DNA of 64,000 nucleotides from the NCBI RefSeq assembly GCF_020532675.1, contig NZ_JAJAVE010000003.1:310001-374000 (forward strand), in the 5' to 3' direction. This DNA is from Methylobacillus gramineus (GTDB lineage: Bacteria; Pseudomonadota; Gammaproteobacteria; Burkholderiales; Methylophilaceae). Position numbers and translations under genes: made by a program. Of the stretch, positions 35,352 through 48,646 are shown piece by piece; positions within the stretch are counted from its first letter, which is position 1; each line of letters begins with the position of its first letter. Below the pieces are notes generated by a model. That model did not search any database. It saw only the letters and a program-made list of their open reading frames with translations, and was not told the DNA's origin.

Positions 35352-36737
35352 ATGCATATCCACATTCTCGGCATCTGCGGTACTTTTATGGGTGGTATCG
35401 CTGTGCTGGCCAAGCAGGCTGGTCACCGCGTCACCGGTTGTGATGCCAATGTCTATCCGCCGATGAGCACGCAACTTGAGGCCCAGGGCATAGAGCTGAT
35501 AGAAGGGTTTTCTCCTGAGCAGGTGTCCCTCAATCCGGATATCTACGTGATCGGCAATGTGGTGTCACGCGGTAATCCGCTGATGGAAGAAATACTCAAT
35601 CGCGGTTTGCCCTACATCTCGGGCCCGCAATGGCTGGCAGAAAATATCTTGCAAGTGCGTAATGGTGAGCCTGGTAAGTGGGTACTTGCTGTGGCTGGCA
35701 CGCATGGCAAGACTACCACCAGCTCCATGCTGGCCTGGATATTGGAATATGCGGGTTTGGCGCCAGGGTTCCTGATTGGTGGCGTGCCGCAGAATTTCGG
35801 CATTTCCGCACGCCTGCCTGGCGTACCTCAACAGGATGCGCATAGCATTTCGCCTTTTTTCGTGATTGAGGCGGATGAATATGACACCGCCTTTTTCGAC
35901 AAGCGTTCCAAGTTTGTACACTATCGCCCCCGCACGGCTATCTTGAATAATCTGGAATTTGATCATGCGGATATCTTTGCCGATCTTGAGGCTATAGAAA
36001 CCCAGTTCCACCACCTGGTGCGTACCGTGCCGCAGAATGGGCTGGTGGTAGCCAATGGCAAGGAAGATAGCCTCAGGCGGGTGATAGACCGTGGCTGCTG
36101 GACCCCGGTGGAGTTTTTTGGCAGTGACTGGAAGGCGTATGAGGTGGATGCGGCGGGTAGTTTCAGCGTGAGCCTCAAGGGTGAACCGCAAGGCCGGGTG
36201 GGGTGGGACTTGCTGGGGGAGCATAACCGCATGAATGCCCTGGCCGCGCTGGCAGCCGCACGTCATGCCGGTGTTGCCGTGGCAACGGGCATTGCTGCCC
36301 TGACTGAATTCAGGAACGTCAAGCGGCGCATGGAAGTGCGTGGAATAGTGAGTGACGTGACGGTATATGATGATTTTGCCCATCATCCAACCGCGATTGC
36401 CACGACAGTTGCAGGCTTGCGGGCAAAAGTGGGGAAGGCCAGAATCCTCGCAGTATTGGAGCCACGTTCCAATACGATGAAGCTGGGAGTCATGAAAAAT
36501 GCCTTGCCTGATAGCCTGCATCAGGCTGACCAGGTGTTTTGCTATGGCGCCAATCTGGGATGGGATGCCGCACAAGCTTTACAGCCTATCCAGCACAAAG
36601 CCACCACTTTCGACGATTTGTCAGTGTTGGTTGAGGCCATAGTTGCAGAAACCCAGCCCGGGGATCATATCCTGGTGATGAGCAATGGGGGCTTTGGCGG
36701 CATTCATGAGAAGCTGCTGACAAGGCTGGCGCAGTGA
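35352..36737 (+). CDS. mpl: UDP-N-acetylmuramate:L-Ala-gamma-D-Glu-meso-DAP ligase Mpl
   Basis: A 461-residue Mur-ligase-family enzyme of murein recycling that attaches the recovered tripeptide to UDP-MurNAc. The N-terminal HILGICGTFMGGIAVLAKQAGH distinguishes Mpl from MurC. The central P-loop is AGTHGKTTTSSML, EADEYDTAFFDKRSK is the Mpl-typical stretch, and the C-terminal domain has YDDFAHHPTAI and EPRSNTMKLG. It overlaps the TonB-like start (GTGA). Confidence 0.96.
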   Translation: MHIHILGICGTFMGGIAVLAKQAGHRVTGCDANVYPPMSTQLEAQGIELIEGFSPEQVSLNPDIYVIGNVVSRGNPLMEEILNRGLPYISGPQWLAENILQVRNGEPGKWVLAVAGTHGKTTTSSMLAWILEYAGLAPGFLIGGVPQNFGISARLPGVPQQDAHSISPFFVIEADEYDTAFFDKRSKFVHYRPRTAILNNLEFDHADIFADLEAIETQFHHLVRTVPQNGLVVANGKEDSLRRVIDRGCWTPVEFFGSDWKAYEVDAAGSFSVSLKGEPQGRVGWDLLGEHNRMNALAALAAARHAGVAVATGIAALTEFRNVKRRMEVRGIVSDVTVYDDFAHHPTAIATTVAGLRAKVGKARILAVLEPRSNTMKLGVMKNALPDSLHQADQVFCYGANLGWDAAQALQPIQHKATTFDDLSVLVEAIVAETQPGDHILVMSNGGFGGIHEKLLTRLAQ

Positions 36738-37684
36738 CCTTTGCCAGCCTGAAAAGCATGGGAGTGCTAGGCTGGACTTTGGCATTGTCAGCCGTCTTTC
36801 ATCTCATCCTGATCCTGGCAGTCAATTTTGAAGTCCCTGCACTGAAATTCATCAAGGACAAGATTCCTCCGCTGGATGTGGTACTGGTCAATGCCAAGAC
36901 AACCACCAAGCCCAAAAAGGCAGATGCACTGGCACAGGCTAATCTAGACCGTGGCGGCAATACCGATGCGGACCGCCAGATGAAGACAGCCCTGCCCCCG
37001 CCGCAAAAGAAAAAGACGGAAGTGGCACCCAAGCAAGCCGCAGAAGCTTCTGCGGCTTCACGCCCTGGAAGGGAGCAAAAAGAGCAGAAACAACAGGATA
37101 AAGTGGCAGAGCTGGAGCGCCAGGCGCAAGAGCTGATGACGCAGCTCAATGCCAAGAAGAAGCTGGAGTCTGCACCGGCACAGAGCACCACCACTTCCAC
37201 GCCAGATAATGGCCAACAGCAGGATGCGCCAAAGAACCTGAATGCGAGGGATTTACTGGCTAGCAGTCTGGATATTGCCCGACTGGAGGCGCAGATTGCC
37301 AAGCAGCAGGATGAGTACCAGAAGCGTCCCAAGCGCAAGGAGCTAGGGGGGCGAACCCAGGAATACCGTTTTGCAACCTATGTGGAATCCTGGCGGCAAA
37401 AGGTGGAGAAAATAGGCAATCTCAATTATCCCGAGGTTGCCAAGGCACAAAAGTTATACGGTAGCCTCCAACTTTCGGTGGATATCCGCGCGGATGGATC
37501 CATCGAAAAAATCACTATCACCAAGAGTTCTGGACATAAAGTGCTTGATGATGCTGCCAAGCGCATTGTGGAAATGGCGGCACCTTATGCGGCTTTCCCT
37601 GAGGATATCCGCAAGGATTTCGATATCATCGGGATTACCCGTACCTGGAGTTTCACTCGAGAAGATAGTCTGGCAACCCAATGA
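36734..37684 (+). CDS. TonB-family energy-transducer-like protein
   Basis: A 316-residue inner-membrane protein with one TM (about residues 12-30), a long charged Lys/Gln/Ala-rich periplasmic linker (60-210, with coiled-coil potential) and a C-terminal TonB-like domain (LYGSLQLSVDIRADGSIEKI, DDAAKRIVEMAAPYAAFPED). No exbB/exbD lie adjacent, and the linker is Gln/Lys rather than Pro-Lys repeat rich. It may be a TonB paralogue working with distant ExbBD, or a TolA-like linker. Start GTG 36734 overlaps the mpl stop; an ATG at 36758 (MGVLGWTL) is the alternative. Its stop overlaps the ferredoxin-like gene. Confidence 0.8.
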   Translation: MTFASLKSMGVLGWTLALSAVFHLILILAVNFEVPALKFIKDKIPPLDVVLVNAKTTTKPKKADALAQANLDRGGNTDADRQMKTALPPPQKKKTEVAPKQAAEASAASRPGREQKEQKQQDKVAELERQAQELMTQLNAKKKLESAPAQSTTTSTPDNGQQQDAPKNLNARDLLASSLDIARLEAQIAKQQDEYQKRPKRKELGGRTQEYRFATYVESWRQKVEKIGNLNYPEVAKAQKLYGSLQLSVDIRADGSIEKITITKSSGHKVLDDAAKRIVEMAAPYAAFPEDIRKDFDIIGITRTWSFTREDSLATQ

Positions 37685-37992
37685 GCCATCATTTTGAACA
37701 TCATGTATTTTTCTGCTTGAACCAGCGTGAGGACGGCAAGAGCTGTTGCGGCAACCTGGGTGCGGAAGAGGCTTTTAATCACATGAAGTCACGCATCAAG
37801 CAGCTTAAGCTGAGTGGCAAGGGGAAAGTGCGCATCAACCGGGCAGGTTGCTTGGATCGGTGCAGTGTTGGACCCTTGCTGGTAATTTATCCGGAAGCCA
37901 TTTGGTATCAGTTCCGCGATAATCACGATATTGACGAGATTATTGACAGTCATATCCAGCAGGGCCGGATCGTTGAGCGCCTTGTGGTGTAG
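37681..37992 (+). CDS. Thioredoxin-like 2Fe-2S ferredoxin
   Basis: A 103-residue protein of the thioredoxin-like 2Fe-2S ferredoxin family (Aquifex Fd / NuoE-related). It has four conserved cysteines in the family spacing: Cys12 in VFFCLNQ, Cys22/23 in KSCCGNLG, and the Cys pair in AGCLDRCSVGP. The closing PEAIWYQF and IVERLVV are typical of small cytosolic (2Fe-2S) ferredoxin proteins in betaproteobacteria. The partner is unknown. ATG overlaps the TonB-like stop (ATGA), so it is the last member of the mpl transcript. Confidence 0.9.
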   Translation: MSHHFEHHVFFCLNQREDGKSCCGNLGAEEAFNHMKSRIKQLKLSGKGKVRINRAGCLDRCSVGPLLVIYPEAIWYQFRDNHDIDEIIDSHIQQGRIVERLVV

Positions 37993-38060
37993 CCAAGTTT
38001 AACTTTGTTAGCCCTACCCAGCTGGAATGTCATGCGCTTTGTGAGGCCCTGGCTGGCTGA

Positions 38061-38498
38061 TCATAGTGCGAATACCTGTTCACCCTGATTCAATCTGCGC
38101 TGAACGGCTGTTTTCAATGCACTCGCCACAGATGGGTCAAGCACCTGCGGCAGTGATTCGCGGCGACTCTGGCCCCAGATCGGGTTGGGAAAGTGGCGAT
38201 CACGTTTGAAACGCGGGATCACATGCCAATGTACATGGGGGGTCATGTTGCCCAAGCTTGCCAGATTGATCTTATCTGGACGCATCACTTCACGGATGGC
38301 TTCCTCAACGGCAAATACCACGGTCATCAAGTGTTCACGATCGGCCGGTAATAAGTCGCTCAGTTCCTTGATGTGGCGGTTAAGAATGACGCGGCAAAAG
38401 CCGGGATAGTCTGCATCTTCAATGCGAACCACGCGACAGAGCGCACTCTGCCAGATAAGCTCACCGCCAGGAGTGGAGCATAATTCGCAATTCTTCAT
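38061..38498 (-). CDS. HIT-family (histidine triad) nucleotide hydrolase-like protein
   Basis: A 145-residue HIT protein. The histidine triad PHVHWHVIPRF is present, along with YPGFCRVILNRHIKELSDL. An N-terminal CxxC plus later Cys (NCELCSTPGG) suggest a structural zinc site. HIT proteins hydrolyse nucleoside phosphoramidates or diadenosine polyphosphates; the precise substrate is not inferable. I chose ATG 38498 (GAGAGA upstream), not the longer frame. It is transcribed convergently with the ferredoxin-like gene. Confidence 0.9.
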   Translation of the reverse strand: MKNCELCSTPGGELIWQSALCRVVRIEDADYPGFCRVILNRHIKELSDLLPADREHLMTVVFAVEEAIREVMRPDKINLASLGNMTPHVHWHVIPRFKRDRHFPNPIWGQSRRESLPQVLDPSVASALKTAVQRRLNQGEQVFAL

Positions 38499-38557
38499 AT
38501 ATTCATCTCTCTGATAACGCCTTATTTTATTTATTGGCATAATATATGGCTGAAAGT

Positions 38558-38574
38558 TTCCAGCATTGCTGGAA
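38558..38574. promoter_or_regulatory. Palindrome in the HIT/YjiK divergent gap
   Basis: TTCCAGCA-T-TGCTGGAA: perfect 8-bp arms with a 1-bp spacer in the 180-240 bp gap between divergent genes. There is no T-run, so an operator is likelier than a terminator. The binding factor is unknown. Confidence 0.35.
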
Positions 38575-38734
38575 CTCTGCATGCTTCAGCCCAGTCTTTT
38601 ATGTGCCTGATGCAAGCTTGTAAGTCCATATCGTCTGTTAAAGCGCATAGGCCTGCACTCCACCCAAAGGATTATAAATTACTATTGCTCAATATCTTCC
38701 AGGCCGGCGTGCCACCTGGCTATTCATCAGTCTG

Positions 38735-39589
38735 TTGCTGGTGCTGACTACTGCTTACTTCTTCAGGCTGGAAGCGATTGCCTTGCACTTCTGGAGCAGT
38801 ACTTCTCCGCATTCCCAGTCTGGCCTCAACCTCAAAGACTACGTGGTTGAGCGGGAGGCGGTCAAGATTCCAGGGGTAGGGGCTGACCTGTCCGATTTAA
38901 GTTATAACCGTGAAACCAATACCTTGTTCACTGTTTCGAATGCCCAGCCCTGGATTGTCGAACTGGGGCTGGATGGCAGGGTATTACGCAAGATCAATGT
39001 CAAGGGCATCAAGGATATGGAGGGGATTGCCCATATCCGGGGAAATCAATTTGTCCTGTTGAATGAACGGGAACATAAGTTGATTTTGACCAGCATCAAG
39101 GATGGCGTGGCTGAGATAGATGTGAGTCATGACCCAGAACTGACACTGGCCATGTATGCCGTGGATAACAAGGGATTCGAAGGCGTGGTCTGGGATGCGG
39201 ATCACCACCGACTGCTCTTGGTGAAAGAGCGTTCACCCAAGCGTGTGATAGCGATTCATGGCTTTGCCGATGCATTGCCTCACCAGCCCATACAGCTACG
39301 CATCGAAAAACTGGCGCAGACTGCGTCCTGCGGCTTACGTGATCTGTCAGCCGTCAGTTATGACCATGTCAGCGGCAATGTACTGTTATTAAGTGACGAG
39401 TCACGCATGGTGGCCGAATACGATGATCAGGGAAATATGCTGGGAACGCTGGCACTTTGGCGTGATTTTCAGGGGCTGAAGCGCAATGTACCTCAAGCCG
39501 AAGGACTGGCCATCGGCCCGGACAAACGTATTTATGTGATTAGTGAGCCCAACCTGTTTTATGTGTTCAAACCTGCCCTGGCAAGCTGA
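38735..39589 (+). CDS. SdiA-regulated/YjiK-family protein
   Basis: A protein of at least 284 residues with an N-terminal membrane anchor and a beta-propeller-like domain (GADLSDLSYNRETNTLFTVS, DMEGIAHIRGNQFVLLNERE, GFEGVVWDADHHRLLLVKE, AEGLAIGPDKRIYVISEPN), matching the SdiA-regulated (YjiK) family. Function is unknown; such domains bind Ca2+ in some relatives. The start is a problem. TTG 38735 has no ribosome-binding site, whereas the open frame continues to an ATT at 38678 with AAAGG 7 bp upstream and yields a full anchor preceded by Arg-Arg. The true start may be that ATT. It converges with the FMN reductase gene. Confidence 0.82.
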   Translation: MLVLTTAYFFRLEAIALHFWSSTSPHSQSGLNLKDYVVEREAVKIPGVGADLSDLSYNRETNTLFTVSNAQPWIVELGLDGRVLRKINVKGIKDMEGIAHIRGNQFVLLNEREHKLILTSIKDGVAEIDVSHDPELTLAMYAVDNKGFEGVVWDADHHRLLLVKERSPKRVIAIHGFADALPHQPIQLRIEKLAQTASCGLRDLSAVSYDHVSGNVLLLSDESRMVAEYDDQGNMLGTLALWRDFQGLKRNVPQAEGLAIGPDKRIYVISEPNLFYVFKPALAS

Positions 39590-39596
39590 ACCCCCG

Positions 39597-40151
39597 CTAC
39601 ACCTTGTCAGTGAACTTGGTAAATTCCTGAATAAAGTGCTGTAGTTCTTGCTTGATGCGTTTGTCCTGCAATTGCCCCTCGCTGTCAAACACCTCATGAG
39701 CGCGCGACACCAGCAGGCGCCCAGAGGTCCAGTGATAGGCGCCGAGTTGCCTCAGTACAGAGAGCCATGCATTCTGCGACAGCAGGGTGCCAAACCCTGA
39801 GGGTGTGGCACCCACCAGGGCAAATGCACGCTGGCCGAACACTTGCTGGATATCCGCAGATGGCCGGGACAGCCAGTCAATGGCATTCTTGAAGACGCCA
39901 GGAATACTGTTGTTATATTCCGGCGTGGCCAATATGACGCCATCACTACCAATGATTTTCTGCTTGAGTGCCTGCACAGCTGGCGGAATCCCTTCCTGTT
40001 CTTCAAGGTCGCCGTCGTAAAGCGGTATGCCATGCAGGGTGACTACCTCAATGGTGACCCCGGCTGGTGCCAATGCACTGGCTGCATGCAAGAGCGCGGT
40101 GTTGTAGGACTGCTTGCGCAGACTGCCCGATATACCTAGCAATGTAGTCAT
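39597..40151 (-). CDS. NAD(P)H-dependent FMN reductase (flavodoxin-fold)
   Basis: A 184-residue flavodoxin-like protein of the NADPH-dependent FMN/quinone/chromate reductase family. FMN phosphate loop GISGSLRKQSYNTALL is at residues 6-21, and the classical TPEYNNSIPGVFKNAIDW lies near residue 80-100. These enzymes reduce quinones, chromate or azo compounds by two electrons. The downstream SGR...VSRAHEVFD region is typical. It is co-directional with the PNPOx-like gene upstream (33 bp gap). Confidence 0.92.
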   Translation of the reverse strand: MTTLLGISGSLRKQSYNTALLHAASALAPAGVTIEVVTLHGIPLYDGDLEEQEGIPPAVQALKQKIIGSDGVILATPEYNNSIPGVFKNAIDWLSRPSADIQQVFGQRAFALVGATPSGFGTLLSQNAWLSVLRQLGAYHWTSGRLLVSRAHEVFDSEGQLQDKRIKQELQHFIQEFTKFTDKV

Positions 40152-40184
40152 GAGCGATGTTCCTTTGGATGGCTGATGATAGGG

Positions 40185-40853
40185 TCAGGCATCACCTTTC
40201 ATGACGAGTTCCGCATATTGTTCAAAGGTGATGGTGCCGCCCATGGCATCCACCAATTGTTTCTCATCGCTGGGCAGCACATCCTGCACGCTATCCAGGC
40301 GTTTCCATTGTGGTGTGGGAGTTTCACAGCCGGATTGTGGTACATATTTTGAAGCTGCTACACGTGCATGTTTGTGAATGTAGCGTGGGCAATTGATAAA
40401 TATTTCTTCTATATTGACCCTTACTACCAATTCCGCTTCCGGAAATTCGGAGAGTAGCGGGTCGTGCTGGTCTATGCTGGCTGTCCCATGTACACGGACG
40501 CGGTGTGGGGTTTCAAAATCAATGAACAACATGCCTATTTTGTGATTGAGGGTGATATTGCCCATGGATAGATACATGCTGTTGCCATCAAGGCTGGGGA
40601 ATGCCAGCGTCTTGTCGTCTACTATCTTCACAAAGCCAGGTTGCCCGCCCTTGTATGAGCACGTAGGGAAGCCACGATGGTCAATGGTGGAAAGGAAGAA
40701 AAAATCCCGACTGCTGATAAAGCCTGCATGTTCTTCTGCAATGGTAGGGGTAACGATCAGGTCTCGTACCCGGTCTGCCATATTGACGCTGTCAAAATGC
40801 CGTTGCCATGCACGATGTTGCTCTCCATAGATTTCACTCAATATCTCACTCAT
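40185..40853 (-). CDS. Pyridoxamine 5'-phosphate oxidase-related FMN-binding protein
   Basis: A 222-residue protein of the PNPOx-like split-barrel family. SRDFFFLSTIDHRGFPTCSY and GGQPGFVKIVDDKTLAFP form the FMN-binding barrel, then KIGMLFIDFETPHRVRVHGT. It is longer than minimal PNPOx-like proteins and has a C-terminal helical extension. The actual reaction is unknown; it is not PdxH. It probably shares a transcript with the FMN reductase gene. Confidence 0.88.
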   Translation of the reverse strand: MSEILSEIYGEQHRAWQRHFDSVNMADRVRDLIVTPTIAEEHAGFISSRDFFFLSTIDHRGFPTCSYKGGQPGFVKIVDDKTLAFPSLDGNSMYLSMGNITLNHKIGMLFIDFETPHRVRVHGTASIDQHDPLLSEFPEAELVVRVNIEEIFINCPRYIHKHARVAASKYVPQSGCETPTPQWKRLDSVQDVLPSDEKQLVDAMGGTITFEQYAELVMKGDA

Positions 40854-40875
40854 CTCGCGCTCCTGCCCAGTGTGG

Positions 40876-40894
40876 TTGACCGGTGATTGACCGG
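40876..40894. promoter_or_regulatory. Tandem direct repeat upstream of czc operon
   Basis: TTGACCGG occurs twice with an 11-bp period (40876-40883 and 40887-40894), in the 180-bp gap between the divergent PNPOx-like gene and czcI. One-turn spacing suits tandem binding of an OmpR/CzcR-type response regulator, and each copy also resembles a -35 hexamer. Confidence 0.35.
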
Positions 40895-41033
40895 GTTATT
40901 GAAAGGGATAGTTGTATTGTTTTTATCAGCACATGGTAGTGACAAGCGCGGGGCATCGTCAATCATGACGTTGGAATCGCGGGCAATTAAGGCTAAGATA
41001 TGGCCTTCTGTTGTTTCAGCCAAGCCCGGAAAA

Positions 41034-41375
41034 TTGAAAAAACTTTTGCTGACATTGATGATTCTGCTGCTGCCACTACACTCTGTGTGGTCGATCGCGG
41101 CTGGCTATTGTCAGCATGATGCAGCAGATAGCCAGGCACACTTTGGCCATCATACGCACCAGATGGATGCGGATAATAGCGCTGATAATGACAGTCCTGA
41201 TGGCAGTTCCCTCACAGCAGGCGTTCATCATGACTGTAATATCCACATGTTGAGTTGGCAATTGCTGGAGCTGTTGGACATCCACGCAGGTTCGGCTTTT
41301 CTTTCTGATTTCCCCGCCTACCATTTTATCTTTCCCGGACGCATAGACCGCCCCAACTGGCAATCCGCTGCCTGA
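41034..41375 (+). CDS. czcI: CzcI-like cation efflux regulatory/accessory protein
   Basis: A 113-residue exported protein whose signal peptide (KKLLLTLMILLLPLHSVW) is followed by AAGYCQHD, FGHHTHQMD and HHDCNIH, matching the Cys/His-rich layout of CzcI, the small periplasmic protein encoded before czcCBA. The start is uncertain: TTG 41034 gives a clean signal peptide with GGA upstream; an ATG at 40965 and a TTG at 40887 would add unlikely N-terminal sequence. CzcI is believed to modulate czc expression or metal handling. Confidence 0.78.
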   Translation: MKKLLLTLMILLLPLHSVWSIAAGYCQHDAADSQAHFGHHTHQMDADNSADNDSPDGSSLTAGVHHDCNIHMLSWQLLELLDIHAGSAFLSDFPAYHFIFPGRIDRPNWQSAA

Positions 41376-41470
41376 TCCAGCGGCGCTGTGCCAACCTCAG
41401 GGTCATCAGATCCTGAACCTGTCATCTTGATCGCACCGCTGGATTCTTCTTGGATTTTTGGGAGAACGTG

Positions 41471-42730
41471 ATGCGAATTATCTATTGTTTTACCAGCATG
41501 TTGCTGGCTCTGCCTTTGATGGTGATGGCTGCTGACAGCGGCTTTTCCGTCAGCAAGGCCACAAATAATACATTGAATCTACATGATGCCCTGATGATGG
41601 CATTGGCGGCCAATCCGGCTATCTCAATAGCGGAGCGTGAGCGTGAGGCCAATGAGGGCATGCAGATGCAGGCGGCAACGCGGCGCAATCCGTTGATTTC
41701 CTCTTCCATTGAGGATACGCGCAATGCTAACCGTCTCACCACCATACAGATAGACCAGCCACTGGAGTTAGGCGGCAAGCGCCAAGCCAGGATGGAAGCT
41801 GCCAGTGCTGGGTTGAGTGCGGCAGAGAGCGATATCGTGACACGTAAGGCAGAGATTGCGGCTGCCGTCACCATGGCTTTTTATGAGGTGTTGGCGGCAC
41901 AGGAACGCATGCAATTGGCCGCTTCATTTGTCAGCCTGGCAGAAGGCGCCACTCGAATAGCGGTGCGGCGCGTCGAGGCGGGTAAAGTCTCACCAGTCGA
42001 GGAAACCAAGTCACGCGTCGCAGAATCATCGGTGCGTATCGAGCAAAACCAGGCAGGACGTGCTTTGAACATGGCACGCCAGCGTTTGGCAGCGCTTTGG
42101 GGTGGTAGTGCAATGGATATCGGGGAGGCCGAGGGCAATCTTGAGTCTTTACCCTTGCTGCCAGAGAATACAAGCCTGCAGGATGATCTGCTGCAATCCC
42201 CCATGATGAAACGTGCGCGCCTGGAAATAGAGCGTCGAGAAGCCATTACGCGCCTGGAAACCAGTAAACGTGTGCCTGACCTGACCGTCAGTTTGGGCGC
42301 GCAGCGCAACCAGGAACTAGGCATTAATCAGGCCGTACTGGGGTTGTCCATTCCTATCCCTGTATTTGACCGTAATCAGGGCAATATCCATGAGGCTATC
42401 AGTCGCGCTGACAAGGCACGTGATGAACTGCTGGCCTTGCAGCTCAATATCCGTACCAATCTATCAACTGCTTATGAGCAGTGGCTGGCGAGCAGCCAGG
42501 AAGCAGAGGCTCTGAAGCAGGACATATTGCCAGGGGCGCGTAGCGCATTTAATGCGGCGAGCAAGGGATTCGAAATGGGGAAATTCAACTTTCTCGAAGT
42601 GCTGGATGCCCAGCGGACCTTGTTCCAGGCGCAATCACAATACCTGAACGCCCTGCTTGGCGTGCATAGGGCTCATGCCGAAATTGGACGTTTGCTGGGC
42701 CACTTCCTGCCAGCGGCAGAGCCAAATTAA
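41471..42730 (+). CDS. czcC: CzcC-like outer-membrane efflux factor
   Basis: A 419-residue TolC-family outer-membrane protein of a heavy-metal RND pump. The signal peptide ends at VMAADSG. The outer-membrane-efflux repeats start NLHDALMMALAANPAIS and include IQIDQPLELGGKRQAR, VRRVEAGKVSPVEETKSR and FEMGKFNFLEVLDAQRTLF, all CzcC-like. ATG 41471 has GGGAG upstream, which I prefer to the earlier in-frame start. It heads the CBA core after czcI. Confidence 0.93.
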   Translation: MRIIYCFTSMLLALPLMVMAADSGFSVSKATNNTLNLHDALMMALAANPAISIAEREREANEGMQMQAATRRNPLISSSIEDTRNANRLTTIQIDQPLELGGKRQARMEAASAGLSAAESDIVTRKAEIAAAVTMAFYEVLAAQERMQLAASFVSLAEGATRIAVRRVEAGKVSPVEETKSRVAESSVRIEQNQAGRALNMARQRLAALWGGSAMDIGEAEGNLESLPLLPENTSLQDDLLQSPMMKRARLEIERREAITRLETSKRVPDLTVSLGAQRNQELGINQAVLGLSIPIPVFDRNQGNIHEAISRADKARDELLALQLNIRTNLSTAYEQWLASSQEAEALKQDILPGARSAFNAASKGFEMGKFNFLEVLDAQRTLFQAQSQYLNALLGVHRAHAEIGRLLGHFLPAAEPN

Positions 42731-42753
42731 AAGTCAGTGAGAAAGTACTTACT

Positions 42754-47429
<4,676 letters not shown>

Positions 47430-47440
47430 AAAAAGGGGAA

Positions 47441-48646
47441 TTACTTTCTGCCAGGTAGTGGCAATAAGCCCAAAGCGTAACGAATTACCTGATGCTTGAT
47501 TGGGCTCTGATGATTGGCAAGTCTCAGCCCAAGGTTACGTACAAATCGCAGGGGTGCTATGTCATTGCTGAAGCCATAACTGAAGGCATCCATAGCTCGT
47601 TGCATCAGATGATTCGCGAGTTTGCGCTGCCGTTCGTATTGTCTCAGGAGGCTTAAAGCATTGATGGGATGGTGTTCCTGCCAAGCGTTGAGCAATAACT
47701 GACTCAGTGCCTCAGCATCCTGGAATCCCAGGTTGACTCCCTGGCCAGCCAGCGGATGGATGGTGTGAGCGGCATCCCCAATCAGTGCCACGCCCTGGCG
47801 GACATAGTGGGTGGCATGGCTACGTGTGAGTGCGAAACTGCCGCGGTGCACCAATCCGGTAATCTCAGGTAAGGCCTTGGGGAAGTGCTGGCGGAATGCA
47901 TCCAGTAAAGCGGTATCATCAAGCGCGAGCAGGCGTCGCACCTCACTCGGGCGGTGATACCAGACCAATGAGGCATAGTCTCCCGGGAGTGGCAGCAGGG
48001 ATTGCGGGCCATCTGGGGTGAAGCGCTGCCAGGTGATATCGCGTTCGCCACCATGAATGCTGACTGTCGCCACCAAGGCATGCATGGGGTATTGCTGGCT
48101 ATCGAGTGCAATACTGGCGGCCTTACGCACTTGGGAGTTTGCTCCGTCTGCCCCTATCAATAAGGCTGTCTCAAACGTTTGTCCGCTTTTCAGTTGGATA
48201 TGACTGCTTTCAGGCTGATAGCTAATCTGGCTGATGTCGTCAGGGCAGAGTACGGTGGCGTTGTCGTAGGATTTAAGTGATTCTAGACAGGCGAGTTGCA
48301 CCAGGCGGTTTTCCACGATATGGCCCAGCCATGGTGCACCAATTTCACCTGCATCAAACAGGGTGCCTTGATCCGGTCGGTTTTCCCATACATGCATACG
48401 CTTGAAAGGAGCACTGCGCATCGTGGTAATCGCAGTCCAGGCATTTGCGGACTCAAGAAAGTCGATGGAGGCTGGACTCAAGGCAGACACACGCAGATCG
48501 GGCGTGCTGCTTGGGTCAAAATCCGCTGGTACGTGGTTTTCCAGTAGGGCAATGCGCATACCACTTGGGGCCAGTCTCGCTGCCAGCGCACTCCCTACCA
48601 TGCCACCACCTACGATGAAAATATCGACAGCTGTTACTTTAGTCAT
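47441..48646 (-). CDS. UbiH/UbiF/COQ6-family FAD-dependent hydroxylase
   Basis: A 401-residue flavin monooxygenase of ubiquinone ring hydroxylation. The dinucleotide fold FIVGGGMVGSALAARLA begins at residue 10; the DG motif LLIGADGANSQVRKA and the family-defining GDAAHTIHPLAGQGVNLGFQDAE are present. The regiospecificity (C1, C5 or C6) cannot be told from this sequence. It overlaps the CorC-like gene by 8 bp and converges on czcA. Confidence 0.92.
   Translation of the reverse strand: MTKVTAVDIFIVGGGMVGSALAARLAPSGMRIALLENHVPADFDPSSTPDLRVSALSPASIDFLESANAWTAITTMRSAPFKRMHVWENRPDQGTLFDAGEIGAPWLGHIVENRLVQLACLESLKSYDNATVLCPDDISQISYQPESSHIQLKSGQTFETALLIGADGANSQVRKAASIALDSQQYPMHALVATVSIHGGERDITWQRFTPDGPQSLLPLPGDYASLVWYHRPSEVRRLLALDDTALLDAFRQHFPKALPEITGLVHRGSFALTRSHATHYVRQGVALIGDAAHTIHPLAGQGVNLGFQDAEALSQLLLNAWQEHHPINALSLLRQYERQRKLANHLMQRAMDAFSYGFSNDIAPLRFVRNLGLRLANHQSPIKHQVIRYALGLLPLPGRK

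Noticed and set aside
35565-36575. 336-residue minus-strand ORF opposite mpl
   Set aside because: It lies wholly antisense to a clear, conserved Mpl protein; its composition (His/Arg/Gln rich, no domain) is typical of a shadow frame.
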